A DNA stretch of 6,399 nucleotides, from contig CAMWQV010000127.1 in NCBI GenBank assembly GCA_947176425.1, forward strand, positions 1 through 6,399, in the 5' to 3' direction. Numbering within the stretch: the first letter of the stretch is position 1; every line of letters starts with the position of its first letter. Below, piece after piece: positions 1 through 6,398 of the stretch. Below the pieces are notes generated by a model. The model searched no databases. It was not told where the DNA came from and worked only from the letters and a program-made list of their open reading frames with translations. The stretch is from an uncultured Clostridia bacterium. Its GTDB lineage: Bacteria > Bacillota > Clostridia > Oscillospirales > Oscillospiraceae. Made by a program: the position numbers and the translations under genes.

Positions 1-119
1 ATATTACATAAGTATTTTTTGTGATCCTGATTGCGGCGCTCTGCGCAGTCAGTCGGATTTAAAAGGAGAATATTGTTGACGCGCTGCGGGATGATATGGC
101 GTAACAATTTCAGCATGTG
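1..119. other. Left-edge region with no confident gene
   Basis: There is no clear coding signal. On the plus strand one frame is open from the window edge to a TGA at 77-79, about 25 codons, and could be the end of a convergent gene. In another frame AGGAG at 64-68 precedes TTG codons at 73 and 76, giving a possible 15-residue peptide ending at the TGA of 118-120. Neither has recognisable similarity. The T-run on the plus-strand side of the adjacent terminator is the only support for a convergent gene ending here. Confidence 0.3.
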
Positions 120-160
120 AAAAAGGCCAAGTCTTCCGGAATAAAAGACTTGGCCTTTTT
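120..160 (-). terminator. Intrinsic terminator of dctPQM, probably bidirectional
   Basis: A perfect 16-bp inverted repeat (120-135 against 145-160) has a nine-base loop (136-144). The core arm is GGCCAAGTCTT, flanked by five A on one side and five T on the other. Transcribed from the minus strand it gives a GC-containing hairpin ending in a run of U, 17 bases after the dctM stop at 177. The plus-strand reading also ends in TTTTT, so it could stop transcription from both directions. Confidence 0.9.
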
Positions 161-176
161 ATGCTGAATATACAGA

Positions 177-1478
177 TTAAACAAGTCCAGCCAGTATAGG
201 CAGACCCATACTGAGAACAGATACATATGTTACCAGCAGCAGTCCGATCAAAATTGCCGCATAGTACCAAAGCATATAAGGAATCGTTTTCGCGAGAGTG
301 GTTTTGCCTACCTTAATGGAAACGAACAGGGTGTTGCCCACAGGCGGCGTAATGTTGCCGATGCAGAGATTGTAGACCAGAATCAGGCCAAACTGGACCG
401 GGTGCATTCCAAAGGTCTTCACAATGGGCAGGAACAGCGGCGTAAAGATCAGAATGGCGGGGGTAACGTCCATGAAGGTACCGGCAACCAGCAGGATTAC
501 ATTCATAATCAGAAGGATCAGGAACTGGTTGTTGGTCAGGCCCAGCAGCGCGGCAGATACCGCCTGGGGAATCTGGTTGAAGGACATGACCCAGCCCAGG
601 ATGTTGGACACGCCGATCAGAAAGACTACCATACCGCTCATTTTTGCACTGTCCACAACGATTTTCCAGAAGGAGCGCAGGGTAATATTACGGTATAAGA
701 TACCCAAAACCAGTGCGTAGACCACGGCAATCGCAGAACCTTCCGTAGCGGTGAAGATGCCGCCCACAATGCCGCCGATGACAACCACGATCAGAGACAG
801 CGCCGGAATCGCTTTCAGGGTAACGCGGCCCAAATTGGCCCAGTCGAATGATCCGGGAATGCCCTTGTAGCCCTTGCGCTTGGCAAGAATGATGCTTACC
901 AGGATACAGCAGACAGCCCACAGCAGTCCGGGCACATAGCCGCCCAGGAACAGCGCTGCCACCGATGTGCCGCCGGAAGCCAGGGAGTACGTAATCAGCG
1001 CGTTGGACGGCGGAATCAGCAGGCCGGAGGGCGCGGACGCGCCGTTCGCCGCGGCGCACAGGGCGGGATCATATCCCTGCTCCTCCTCGCCTTCCCGGAC
1101 CATGCTGCCCACTGCGGCGGCGGCAGCAGAGGCCGAACCGGAGATCGCGCCGAAAAGTGCGTTTGCGCCGTTGTTGGTGACCAGCAGCGCGCCGGGCAGC
1201 TTGCCCAGCAGAGCCATAACAAAGTCAACCAGCCGTTTGGCGATGCCGCCCTGGTTCATCAGGTTACCGGCAAGAATAAAAAAGGGAATGGCGGTAAGGC
1301 TGAAGCTGCTCATACCTACAAAGGTACGCTGTGCCGCCGTAACCACGGACACGTCCAGAGGCATTGTAGGGAGAATCGCCGTCAGAGCAGCAATGCCGAT
1401 AGAGTAAGCAATGGGCACGCCCAGAGCCAGCAGAACCAGCAGAACCCCTAAAATCAGAAACAGGGAAGATATCGCCAT
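177..1478 (-). CDS. dctM: TRAP transporter large permease (DctM family)
   Basis: This 433-residue protein is the transport channel of the TRAP system and is hydrophobic along nearly its whole length, with about 11-13 helices. Family signatures are in order: FFILAGNLMNQGG (66-78), the ISGSASAAAAAVGSM block (112-126), ASAPSGLLIPPSN (147-159), GIFTATEGSAIAVVYAL (240-256), and GTFMDVTPAILIFTPLFLPI (333-352), then GNITPPVGNTLFV (374-386). In this family the small-residue SGSA and IPPS/TPPVG re-entrant regions form the substrate and sodium path. The segment RKG-free acidic stretch REGEEEQ (128-134) replaces the more common I-P-x-M version before GY. Length is typical and both ends look intact. AAGGAGG at 1487-1493, inside the 3' end of dctQ, is eight bases from the ATG. 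A strong terminator begins 17 bases past the stop codon. Confidence 0.94.
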   Translation of the reverse strand: MAISSLFLILGVLLVLLALGVPIAYSIGIAALTAILPTMPLDVSVVTAAQRTFVGMSSFSLTAIPFFILAGNLMNQGGIAKRLVDFVMALLGKLPGALLVTNNGANALFGAISGSASAAAAAVGSMVREGEEEQGYDPALCAAANGASAPSGLLIPPSNALITYSLASGGTSVAALFLGGYVPGLLWAVCCILVSIILAKRKGYKGIPGSFDWANLGRVTLKAIPALSLIVVVIGGIVGGIFTATEGSAIAVVYALVLGILYRNITLRSFWKIVVDSAKMSGMVVFLIGVSNILGWVMSFNQIPQAVSAALLGLTNNQFLILLIMNVILLVAGTFMDVTPAILIFTPLFLPIVKTFGMHPVQFGLILVYNLCIGNITPPVGNTLFVSIKVGKTTLAKTIPYMLWYYAAILIGLLLVTYVSVLSMGLPILAGLV

Positions 1479-1955
1479 TTATGCCGCCTCCTTTTTCGAT
1501 AAAATTTCGGCTATATTCAGCAGGGTAAAAAGCATATTCAGTACGCCGCAAAGGGGCAGAACCACATAGAATACACCAATCGGCACGCCCAGGGAGGATG
1601 TCATCTGTCCCATAGCCAGCTGGGCGATTTGAACGCCGCCAAAGACCAGAATCACCAGGGAAAACAGGAACGCGATAATCTCCCCCAGGCAATGCAGGAG
1701 CTTTTGCAGGCCGGGACCTGCGTGGTCAACCAGCAGGGGGATGTTCATATGTCCGCGCTCTGAGGTGACAATGGACGCGCCCAGCAGACTCATCCACGCG
1801 AACATATAGGAAACCAGCTCCTCCGACCAGGAGGACGGGTTGCTGAGGACGTAACGGGTAAATACCTGCCAGCAGGTCAGGGTGACCATAACCAGGAAAC
1901 TGACACCCGCCAGGATGTTTAATATCCGGGTCAGGATGGCGCGTAATTTATTCAT
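1479..1955 (-). CDS. dctQ: TRAP transporter small permease (DctQ family)
   Basis: This 158-residue integral membrane protein is the small four-helix subunit that pairs with DctM. Helices are visible at about 11-33, 45-65, 86-112 and 123-147. The family signature is clear: WQVFTRYVLSNPSSWSEEL (29-47), matching the usual F.RY....P..W.EEL, then GHMNIPLL after the second helix. The frame is open upstream to an ATG at 2162, but that extension lies antisense-free inside the end of dctP, is Arg/Gly-rich and lacks helices. The start at 1955 has an excellent GGGAGGAG site seven bases upstream and gives the normal family length, so I chose it. It begins 17 bases after the dctP stop. Its TAA stop is immediately followed by the dctM ATG with no gap, which implies translational coupling. 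Confidence 0.92.
   Translation of the reverse strand: MNKLRAILTRILNILAGVSFLVMVTLTCWQVFTRYVLSNPSSWSEELVSYMFAWMSLLGASIVTSERGHMNIPLLVDHAGPGLQKLLHCLGEIIAFLFSLVILVFGGVQIAQLAMGQMTSSLGVPIGVFYVVLPLCGVLNMLFTLLNIAEILSKKEAA
1487..1493 (-). promoter_or_regulatory. Shine-Dalgarno site of dctM inside dctQ
   Basis: The minus strand reads AAGGAGG eight bases before the dctM ATG and lies within the last codons of dctQ. With TAA directly followed by ATG, a ribosome ending dctQ is placed on the dctM start, consistent with matched production of the two membrane subunits. Confidence 0.85.
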
Positions 1956-1962
1956 AATATCT

Positions 1963-1969
1963 CTCCTCC
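1963..1969 (-). promoter_or_regulatory. Shine-Dalgarno site that fixes the dctQ start
   Basis: The minus strand reads GGAGGAG here, seven bases before the ATG at 1955, in the 17-base gap between the dctP stop and dctQ. It argues against the in-frame ATG at 2162, which would overlap dctP by 190 bases. Confidence 0.85.
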
Positions 1970-1972
1970 CTG

Positions 1973-2986
1973 TCAGTCCGCATACGCGGCGTTCCAAGAC
2001 TGTATGCCCTCGTAAATGGGAGCGAGGTCCGGGTTGGACGCGATGAGTTCCTGATGCATGGGGGTGCAGATATCCTGGAAGGGCTGTACCTCCGGATACA
2101 GGAAGGTGACGCCTTGCTCGTTGGCGGCGCGCTCCTTTGCCGCGTCCACAGCTTTTCCCCACTCCTCGCGCTCTACCGTGTTGACAATTTTGAAGCCCTC
2201 ATTGAAAATGGCCCGCTCCTCCTCGGACAGACTGTCCAGAAAGCCGCAGTTGCCGATCAAAATGTCAGGAATCATCTGGTGCATATCGTAGGAGTAGAAT
2301 TTGCATACGTCGCCGTGACCGTTGGAGGTCAGTGCCAGCTCGTTGTTTTCAGCGCCGTCAATGACCTTTGACTGAAGGGCGGTATATACCTCGCCGAAGC
2401 CCATGGGAGTGGCGGAGCCGCCCAGCAGGCTCATCATGGTGACGTTGGTGGGAGACTGCTGGACGCGGATTTTCAGGCCCTTCAAATCGGCGGGGGATTC
2501 AATAGGCGTGCTGACAGTGTAAAAATTCCGGGTACCGGCGTCAATCCATGTCACCGCCTCAAATCCGGCCTGCTTTGTGGATTCAAAGATCGGTTCAGTA
2601 ATCGCAGGGTCATCCATAGCGGAGTGGTATGCCTCGCTGGAGACAAACAGATAAGGAAGATTAAAGAGGGTATAGTTTCGGGAAAAAGTTTCCAAGATGG
2701 AGTTGCTGGCAACACAGAAATCAATCGCGCCGGTCTGCGTCAGCTGCACCATATCCGTCTGGGAGCCGAGCAGCTCGCTGGGATAGACCTCCACATCGTA
2801 CTTGTCGCCCAGTTCGCTTTCGATAAATTCTTCAAAAGCAAGAAGCGCGATATTGGTTGGATGGTCGGTAGCCTGATTGTGACCGATGCGAATGATACGC
2901 TTGTCCCCTCCTGAACATCCTGACAGAGCGGCGGTCAGAAGAAGAAGGCAGAGCAGGAGCAAACATGGTTTGAGACGTAATTTCAT
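1973..2986 (-). CDS. dctP: TRAP transporter substrate-binding lipoprotein (DctP family)
   Basis: This 337-residue protein is the extracytoplasmic solute receptor of a TRAP transporter, which drives uptake of organic acids, classically with a sodium gradient. The N-terminus is a lipoprotein signal (MKLRLK, a Leu-rich core, lipobox LSGC with C24 as the lipidated residue), so it should be tethered to the outer face of the membrane as in Gram-positive bacteria. DctP hallmarks are GTRNFY (151-156), the DLKGLKIRV block (167-175) with R174 at the position of the conserved carboxylate-binding arginine, and the EVYTALQSKVIDGAEN block (199-214) with N214 at its end. Length is normal for the family. The substrate is most likely a carboxylate such as a C4-dicarboxylate, keto acid or uronate, but sequence alone does not decide. 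Four cysteines (91, 228, 247, 307) remain in the mature protein. The ATG at 2986 has GGAGG at 2998-3002, an 11-base spacing that is on the long side. It is the first gene of dctPQM. Confidence 0.93.
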   Translation of the reverse strand: MKLRLKPCLLLLCLLLLTAALSGCSGGDKRIIRIGHNQATDHPTNIALLAFEEFIESELGDKYDVEVYPSELLGSQTDMVQLTQTGAIDFCVASNSILETFSRNYTLFNLPYLFVSSEAYHSAMDDPAITEPIFESTKQAGFEAVTWIDAGTRNFYTVSTPIESPADLKGLKIRVQQSPTNVTMMSLLGGSATPMGFGEVYTALQSKVIDGAENNELALTSNGHGDVCKFYSYDMHQMIPDILIGNCGFLDSLSEEERAIFNEGFKIVNTVEREEWGKAVDAAKERAANEQGVTFLYPEVQPFQDICTPMHQELIASNPDLAPIYEGIQSWNAAYAD

Positions 2987-3034
2987 GTTTTGTTTTTCCT
3001 CCGTTCTATTCTTTTCTTATTTTTCTATGTGTGA

Positions 3035-3063
3035 AGTATAGCATAAGTTCGCCGCTTCCGCAA
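3035..3063 (-). promoter_or_regulatory. Predicted sigma-A promoter for dctPQM with extended -10
   Basis: On the minus strand the -10 hexamer TATACT (3035-3040; five of six to TATAAT) is preceded by TGC, an extended -10 motif. Exactly 17 bases upstream is a weak -35, TTGCGG (3058-3063). The expected start is an A near 3028, leaving a leader of about 42 bases that includes the dctP Shine-Dalgarno site. The strong extended -10 compensates for the poor -35, as is common in Gram-positive promoters. Position and AT-rich surroundings support it; no transcript data are available. Confidence 0.65.
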
Positions 3064-3162
3064 GGTGTTTAGATGTAAAAGTCTGGCAATAATTGTTGTA
3101 TATTATGAACATGTAAAAAATCAAGAGGATATTTTGTAGAATATAGACAAAACGCCTGCTTT
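3064..3162 (-). promoter_or_regulatory. AT-rich upstream region of dctP with direct repeats; possible operators
   Basis: This stretch lies between the cyclase stop and the dctP promoter and has no gene. Two identical ATGTAAAA octamers on the plus strand (3073-3080 and 3111-3118) are 38 bases apart. Between them is a loose inverted repeat, ATAAT-8-ATTAT (3089-3106). A second, weaker promoter-like pair on the minus strand is TTGATT (3119-3124), 16 bases, TATACA (3097-3102). These could be regulator sites for the transporter, but AT-rich DNA produces such matches by chance. I see no strong terminator for the cyclase unit here, so some read-through into dctP is possible. Confidence 0.3.
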
Positions 3163-4968
3163 TTACCCGATGATCTCGTCCAGGGTCAGAATTTCAAAAC
3201 CGTCTTTCTTTCCCTTCAGCTTAATGGTATCTCCAAGAGACGTAGTGCGGATCCGGCCCTCCAATGCGTCCGCAACCGCACGGGAAATATAAATCGTACT
3301 GGCCGGGGCGTTGGCTTCCAGACGTGCGGAGGTATTTACCGTGTCCCCGATTGCGGTATAGTCCATGCGCTGCGGCGAGCCGATATTCCCGACGACCGCT
3401 TCCCCTACATGGACGCCGATTCCGAAAGATACGGTCCGTCCGAATTGTTCCATCAGCTCTTTCGACAGCGACTCCGAACCGCTTACCATATCCGCCGCCG
3501 CCTGACATGCCCGCATAATATAGTCCTCCTGCGGCAGCGGCGCGCCCCAAAATGCCATCGCCGCGTCCCCGACGAACTTATCCAGCGTGCCGCCGTTGCG
3601 CAGAATGCAGTCCGCGATCAAAGTCAGATACCGGTTCAGAATCGCCACCACCTGCGGCGGTTCCAGCATCTCCGACATAGTTGTAAATCCGCGTACATCT
3701 ACGAATAAAACCGCGATTGTAGTCAATTTACCGCCCAGTTCCAACGCCTCTGTGCCTTCTTTCAGAAGCTCGTTCACGATCTCCGGCGCGACATAACGCT
3801 TAAATGTACTGGTTACCTGCCGCCGTTCCGCCGCTGCCTGGATGTAGTTCAGCGCAAGACAGCTTGCGTATAAGATGGTCACGCCAGCCGGGACCCACAG
3901 GATATGCAGTACCCAGCCTGCCCGGTACAGGCCCAGACACAGCGCGGCCCAGCCGCCGCCCAATACTGCCCATAATGCCGTGGCTGCCGCAACTTTTCTG
4001 CGCCAAAAGCCCCATATTCCCAGCAGAAGCAGGCCGAACAAAACCGCTAACTGCCATCCGTCAGAGACTTCCCGCTTGTACTCGCCCCACAGCAGAGCCT
4101 GCACCGCGTTGGCCTGATACTCCACGCCGTACATCTGCTGCGCATGGTCGATGGACGTGACATAGTTGTCCTGCAAACCGGTGGCATACGGACCGATAAA
4201 CACGACCTTTCCCGCAAAATAATCCGCCGGAATATCGCCGTTGATTAAATCCACCACGGAGATTGATTCGTCAAAATCCCCCGGCGCGCCGCAGAACGGC
4301 ACATACCAGAAATTATGGCTGTCTGCCGGCGGGAGGTCAATCGGGTCCATATCCCAATACGCACGGTACATTTCCGCCAGAGCCAAGGCCATAGACGGTA
4401 TTTCCCGTCCGTCCGGCGCGGTGTACCGCAGCAGGTGATGCCGCAAAATCCCGTCCTGGTCCAGCATGGCGTTGATATGCCCCTGGGTCGTTGCGGCCCG
4501 CAGTGCCTCGTATGCCTCCTCAAAGACCAGAATCGAAAAATCATCTAAATAATAATTTCCGTCCGGGCCTTCCGCCATTGCCGTCCCGAACTGCGACGCG
4601 CAGGCGGTGACGACATTCCCATACCGGCCTGCCGACTCCGCAAGCCATTCGTCCAGCTCAGGGATTGACTCCCCTGTATACAAAACGTCGATGCCGATTG
4701 CCGCCGGACGGCAGTCCTCCGATTCGTTGAGCGCGTCCAGCGTCATGGCGATAATATCCCGCGTCCACTGTCCATACGGCCCCAATTCGTCTATAGCCCG
4801 GTCGTCAATCCCAACCAGCACAATGTCGCCGTCCGACGCGCTGCGGGTCTGATACAGCGCGTCAGATACTGTGCTGTCCGCTGTGTCCAGCAGGCCGATT
4901 CCTGCCAGCAGCGTCAAAATACCCGCTGACAGAAAGGCCGCTATGATCGTTTTATACTTCTTTTTCAT
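3163..4968 (-). CDS. CHASE2-domain membrane-bound class III adenylate cyclase
   Basis: This 601-residue enzyme is predicted to make cAMP from ATP in response to an extracellular cue. A basic start (MKKKYK) precedes TM1 at about 7-27. An extracellular CHASE2 domain covers about 30-295, with family-like motifs IVLVGIDD (49-56), AAIGIDVLY (89-97), FAGKVVFIG (251-259) and YGVEYQANAVQALL (280-293). TM2-TM4 lie at about 304-321, 326-347 and 352-375, with RRK (323-325) on the inside. The cytoplasmic catalytic domain runs from about 415 to 595. Metal-binding aspartates are D424 (FVDVRGFT) and D468 (KFVGDAAMAFWG). The purine-specificity pair is K464 and T538 (DYTAIGDTVN), with transition-state residues N545 and R549. 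No catalytic position is missing. Lys with Thr points to ATP and to the class IIIb group, some members of which are stimulated by bicarbonate. The ATG at 4968 has a GAGGGAG Shine-Dalgarno site at 4972-4978, within the 17-base gap after the SLH-propeller gene. The ligand is unknown; guanylate cyclase activity is less likely. Confidence 0.93.
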   Translation of the reverse strand: MKKKYKTIIAAFLSAGILTLLAGIGLLDTADSTVSDALYQTRSASDGDIVLVGIDDRAIDELGPYGQWTRDIIAMTLDALNESEDCRPAAIGIDVLYTGESIPELDEWLAESAGRYGNVVTACASQFGTAMAEGPDGNYYLDDFSILVFEEAYEALRAATTQGHINAMLDQDGILRHHLLRYTAPDGREIPSMALALAEMYRAYWDMDPIDLPPADSHNFWYVPFCGAPGDFDESISVVDLINGDIPADYFAGKVVFIGPYATGLQDNYVTSIDHAQQMYGVEYQANAVQALLWGEYKREVSDGWQLAVLFGLLLLGIWGFWRRKVAAATALWAVLGGGWAALCLGLYRAGWVLHILWVPAGVTILYASCLALNYIQAAAERRQVTSTFKRYVAPEIVNELLKEGTEALELGGKLTTIAVLFVDVRGFTTMSEMLEPPQVVAILNRYLTLIADCILRNGGTLDKFVGDAAMAFWGAPLPQEDYIMRACQAAADMVSGSESLSKELMEQFGRTVSFGIGVHVGEAVVGNIGSPQRMDYTAIGDTVNTSARLEANAPASTIYISRAVADALEGRIRTTSLGDTIKLKGKKDGFEILTLDEIIG

Positions 4969-4985
4969 GTTCTCCCTCTTACTGT

Positions 4986-6398
4986 TTACTCCACAGTCAA
5001 AACAAGCAGTTTCCCGGCGAACTCGTCGCAGACATACAGCCGCTGTCCTTCCAGAACCAAACCTACAGGCGAAACCAGCAAATTGAGTTCCTGGTCCGCG
5101 ATATCACGGACAGCGGCTGTTGAGACCTGCCCGCCTTTTATGACACGAACCGCGCTGCTGCCGGTATCGGACACGTAGAGCGTACCGTCTTCCGCGGCGG
5201 CCACTGCTTTGGGGCCTGAGAACTGCGCTTCCGACGTTTTGCCGTCCAGCCAGCCGTCCTCCCCGCTGCCCGCGGCGACAGACAGTCTGCCGTTTTCCAG
5301 TTTCATAATCCGGTTGCCGCCGGTCTCCGCGATGTACAGAATCCCGTCCCGCCAGCACAGTCCCATGGGGTCCCGCAGGCCCTTTGCGGCCGTGGTCATC
5401 TCCCCGTCCGGACTGATGCGGCGGATCAGCCCGTTGTGGGTGTCGGAAACATAAAGACTTCCGTCCTCCGCGGCGGCCAGACCGGTGGGATAGGCCAGCG
5501 TTTTTACTGCCCCGTCCGTCACCGTCGGATTGACCGTCATGACTTTCCCGTCCCGGATGAGGCGGACCACGTTATTTTCCGCGTCCGATACCGCCCAGCC
5601 GTCTAAAAAAGGCGCGGCGGCCCAGGGACGTTTGAACAGGCTTTCTTCCGCTCCGGCGTCGTAATAGCCCCCCAAAGGCTGGCCGTTGACATCCGCCGCG
5701 TCCGTGACCGCGCCTGCGTAAATGGCCAGTTCCCCAGACGCCAGACGGTACACCACCCGCTGGAATGTGTCCGTAATCAGCAGCGCGCCGTCTGGCAGGA
5801 CCGCGATGCCGGTCGGGTCGCCGGGAAACTCCATGCTCTCCTCTTTCCACAGCAGTGCGTTATACAGCAGCACCGCCGCGTTGTCACGGCTCAGCGGTTC
5901 CGACGGGTCGGCGGGGAAGTCCGTATACAGCCCCGCTTCCGCCGCCGCCTTGTTGACCCGCTCCTCCCAGTCCGCGCCCGTGAAATCGCCGTACCCCGAC
6001 GCCGTCAGCAGCATTTTCGCCGCTTCCGTGCCCGTCACCGCGCCGTCGGGGTCGAACGTCCCGTCCCCCCGGCCCGTCACGATGCCCAGACTGTAACAGT
6101 GGTCAATATACCGCTCCGCCCAGTTGCCCGCTGTGTCCGTAAAGCCGCTGGGCGGGATGTTCCCCGGCTTCGGGTCAACCAGCAGGGACAGCATCTTTGC
6201 TATCTCTGCCCGCTGTGTCGTTCCCCGGGGATCGAAACTTCCGTCCGGCCTCCCGCTGATGATTCCCGCCTCCGCCAGCGCCGTCACTGCATCTGCGTGT
6301 TGAATTATGTCCGCGTCCGTGAACTCCGCCGCGTTTGCCGTGTTCGCCAGCATGAACGTTGCCGCAACTGCGCTAATAAGTTTTTGATGAGTTTTCAT
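4986..6398 (-). CDS. Secreted SLH-domain protein with C-terminal NHL-type beta-propeller
   Basis: This 470-residue protein is exported and probably held on the cell wall. A signal peptide is visible (basic MKTHQK, then a hydrophobic stretch, with likely cleavage after ANA at residue 23). SLH repeats follow at about 25-74 and 86-136 (each with an FTD start, a GI.(S/T)GR.DG.FDP core and an AKML end), with a degenerate third at about 141-180. SLH repeats usually bind pyruvylated secondary wall polymers. Only the first keeps an RAE motif (R63-E65); the second has GTE and the third RDN. Residues 191-470 hold about six NHL-like blades with the pattern P.G(L/I)A...DG.LY(V/I)(S/A)(D/E)T, starting near 194, 258, 304, 344, 396 and 444. 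This suggests a six-bladed propeller for ligand or protein binding; no enzymatic residues are evident. The ATG lies one base inside the window edge, so its promoter and Shine-Dalgarno site are not visible, but the signal peptide fits this start. It ends 17 bases before the cyclase gene, suggesting an operon. The specific function is unknown. Confidence 0.9.
   Translation of the reverse strand: MKTHQKLISAVAATFMLANTANAAEFTDADIIQHADAVTALAEAGIISGRPDGSFDPRGTTQRAEIAKMLSLLVDPKPGNIPPSGFTDTAGNWAERYIDHCYSLGIVTGRGDGTFDPDGAVTGTEAAKMLLTASGYGDFTGADWEERVNKAAAEAGLYTDFPADPSEPLSRDNAAVLLYNALLWKEESMEFPGDPTGIAVLPDGALLITDTFQRVVYRLASGELAIYAGAVTDAADVNGQPLGGYYDAGAEESLFKRPWAAAPFLDGWAVSDAENNVVRLIRDGKVMTVNPTVTDGAVKTLAYPTGLAAAEDGSLYVSDTHNGLIRRISPDGEMTTAAKGLRDPMGLCWRDGILYIAETGGNRIMKLENGRLSVAAGSGEDGWLDGKTSEAQFSGPKAVAAAEDGTLYVSDTGSSAVRVIKGGQVSTAAVRDIADQELNLLVSPVGLVLEGQRLYVCDEFAGKLLVLTVE
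5163..5477 (-). repeat. Near-identical propeller blade motifs within the SLH-NHL gene
   Basis: Two 39-base segments, 5439-5477 and 5163-5201, encode AAAEDGSLYVSDT (residues 308-320) and AAAEDGTLYVSDT (400-412). They differ at one of 13 residues and, by hand count, match at 31 of 39 bases. They are 92 residues apart, two blades, with a more divergent blade between them. This is typical internal repetition of an NHL propeller and suggests blade duplication. Confidence 0.7.

Noticed and set aside
49..270. Minus-strand open frame of 73 codons across the dctM end and terminator
   Set aside because: It runs through the terminator hairpin and overlaps the dctM C-terminus in another frame; no Shine-Dalgarno site or recognisable motif was seen.
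967..1407. Plus-strand open frame of 146 codons inside dctM
   Set aside because: It lies wholly antisense to a strongly conserved DctM gene, has Pro/Ala/Arg-rich composition and no recognisable domain; it is a by-product of GC-rich codon use.
1956..2162. Longer dctQ start at the ATG ending at 2162
   Set aside because: The extra 69 residues overlap dctP, are Arg/Gly-rich with no membrane segment, and are absent from the family; the start at 1955 has an ideal Shine-Dalgarno site.
3030..3045. CRP-like half site TGTGA-6-GCATA at the dctP promoter
   Set aside because: Only one half matches; the second half fits TCACA at three of five positions, and it overlaps the -10 hexamer, so it is probably chance.
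2987..3162. Riboswitch or structured leader upstream of dctP
   Set aside because: The predicted leader is only about 42 bases, AT-rich and without strong stems; no known riboswitch motif is visible.
3804..4160. Plus-strand open frames opposite the cyclase gene
   Set aside because: They mirror the transmembrane and CHASE2 coding region, are rich in Pro and Arg, and have no family resemblance.
5722..6096. Plus-strand open frame of 124 codons opposite the SLH region
   Set aside because: It is Ser/Ala/Pro-rich and antisense to clear SLH repeats; no supporting features.
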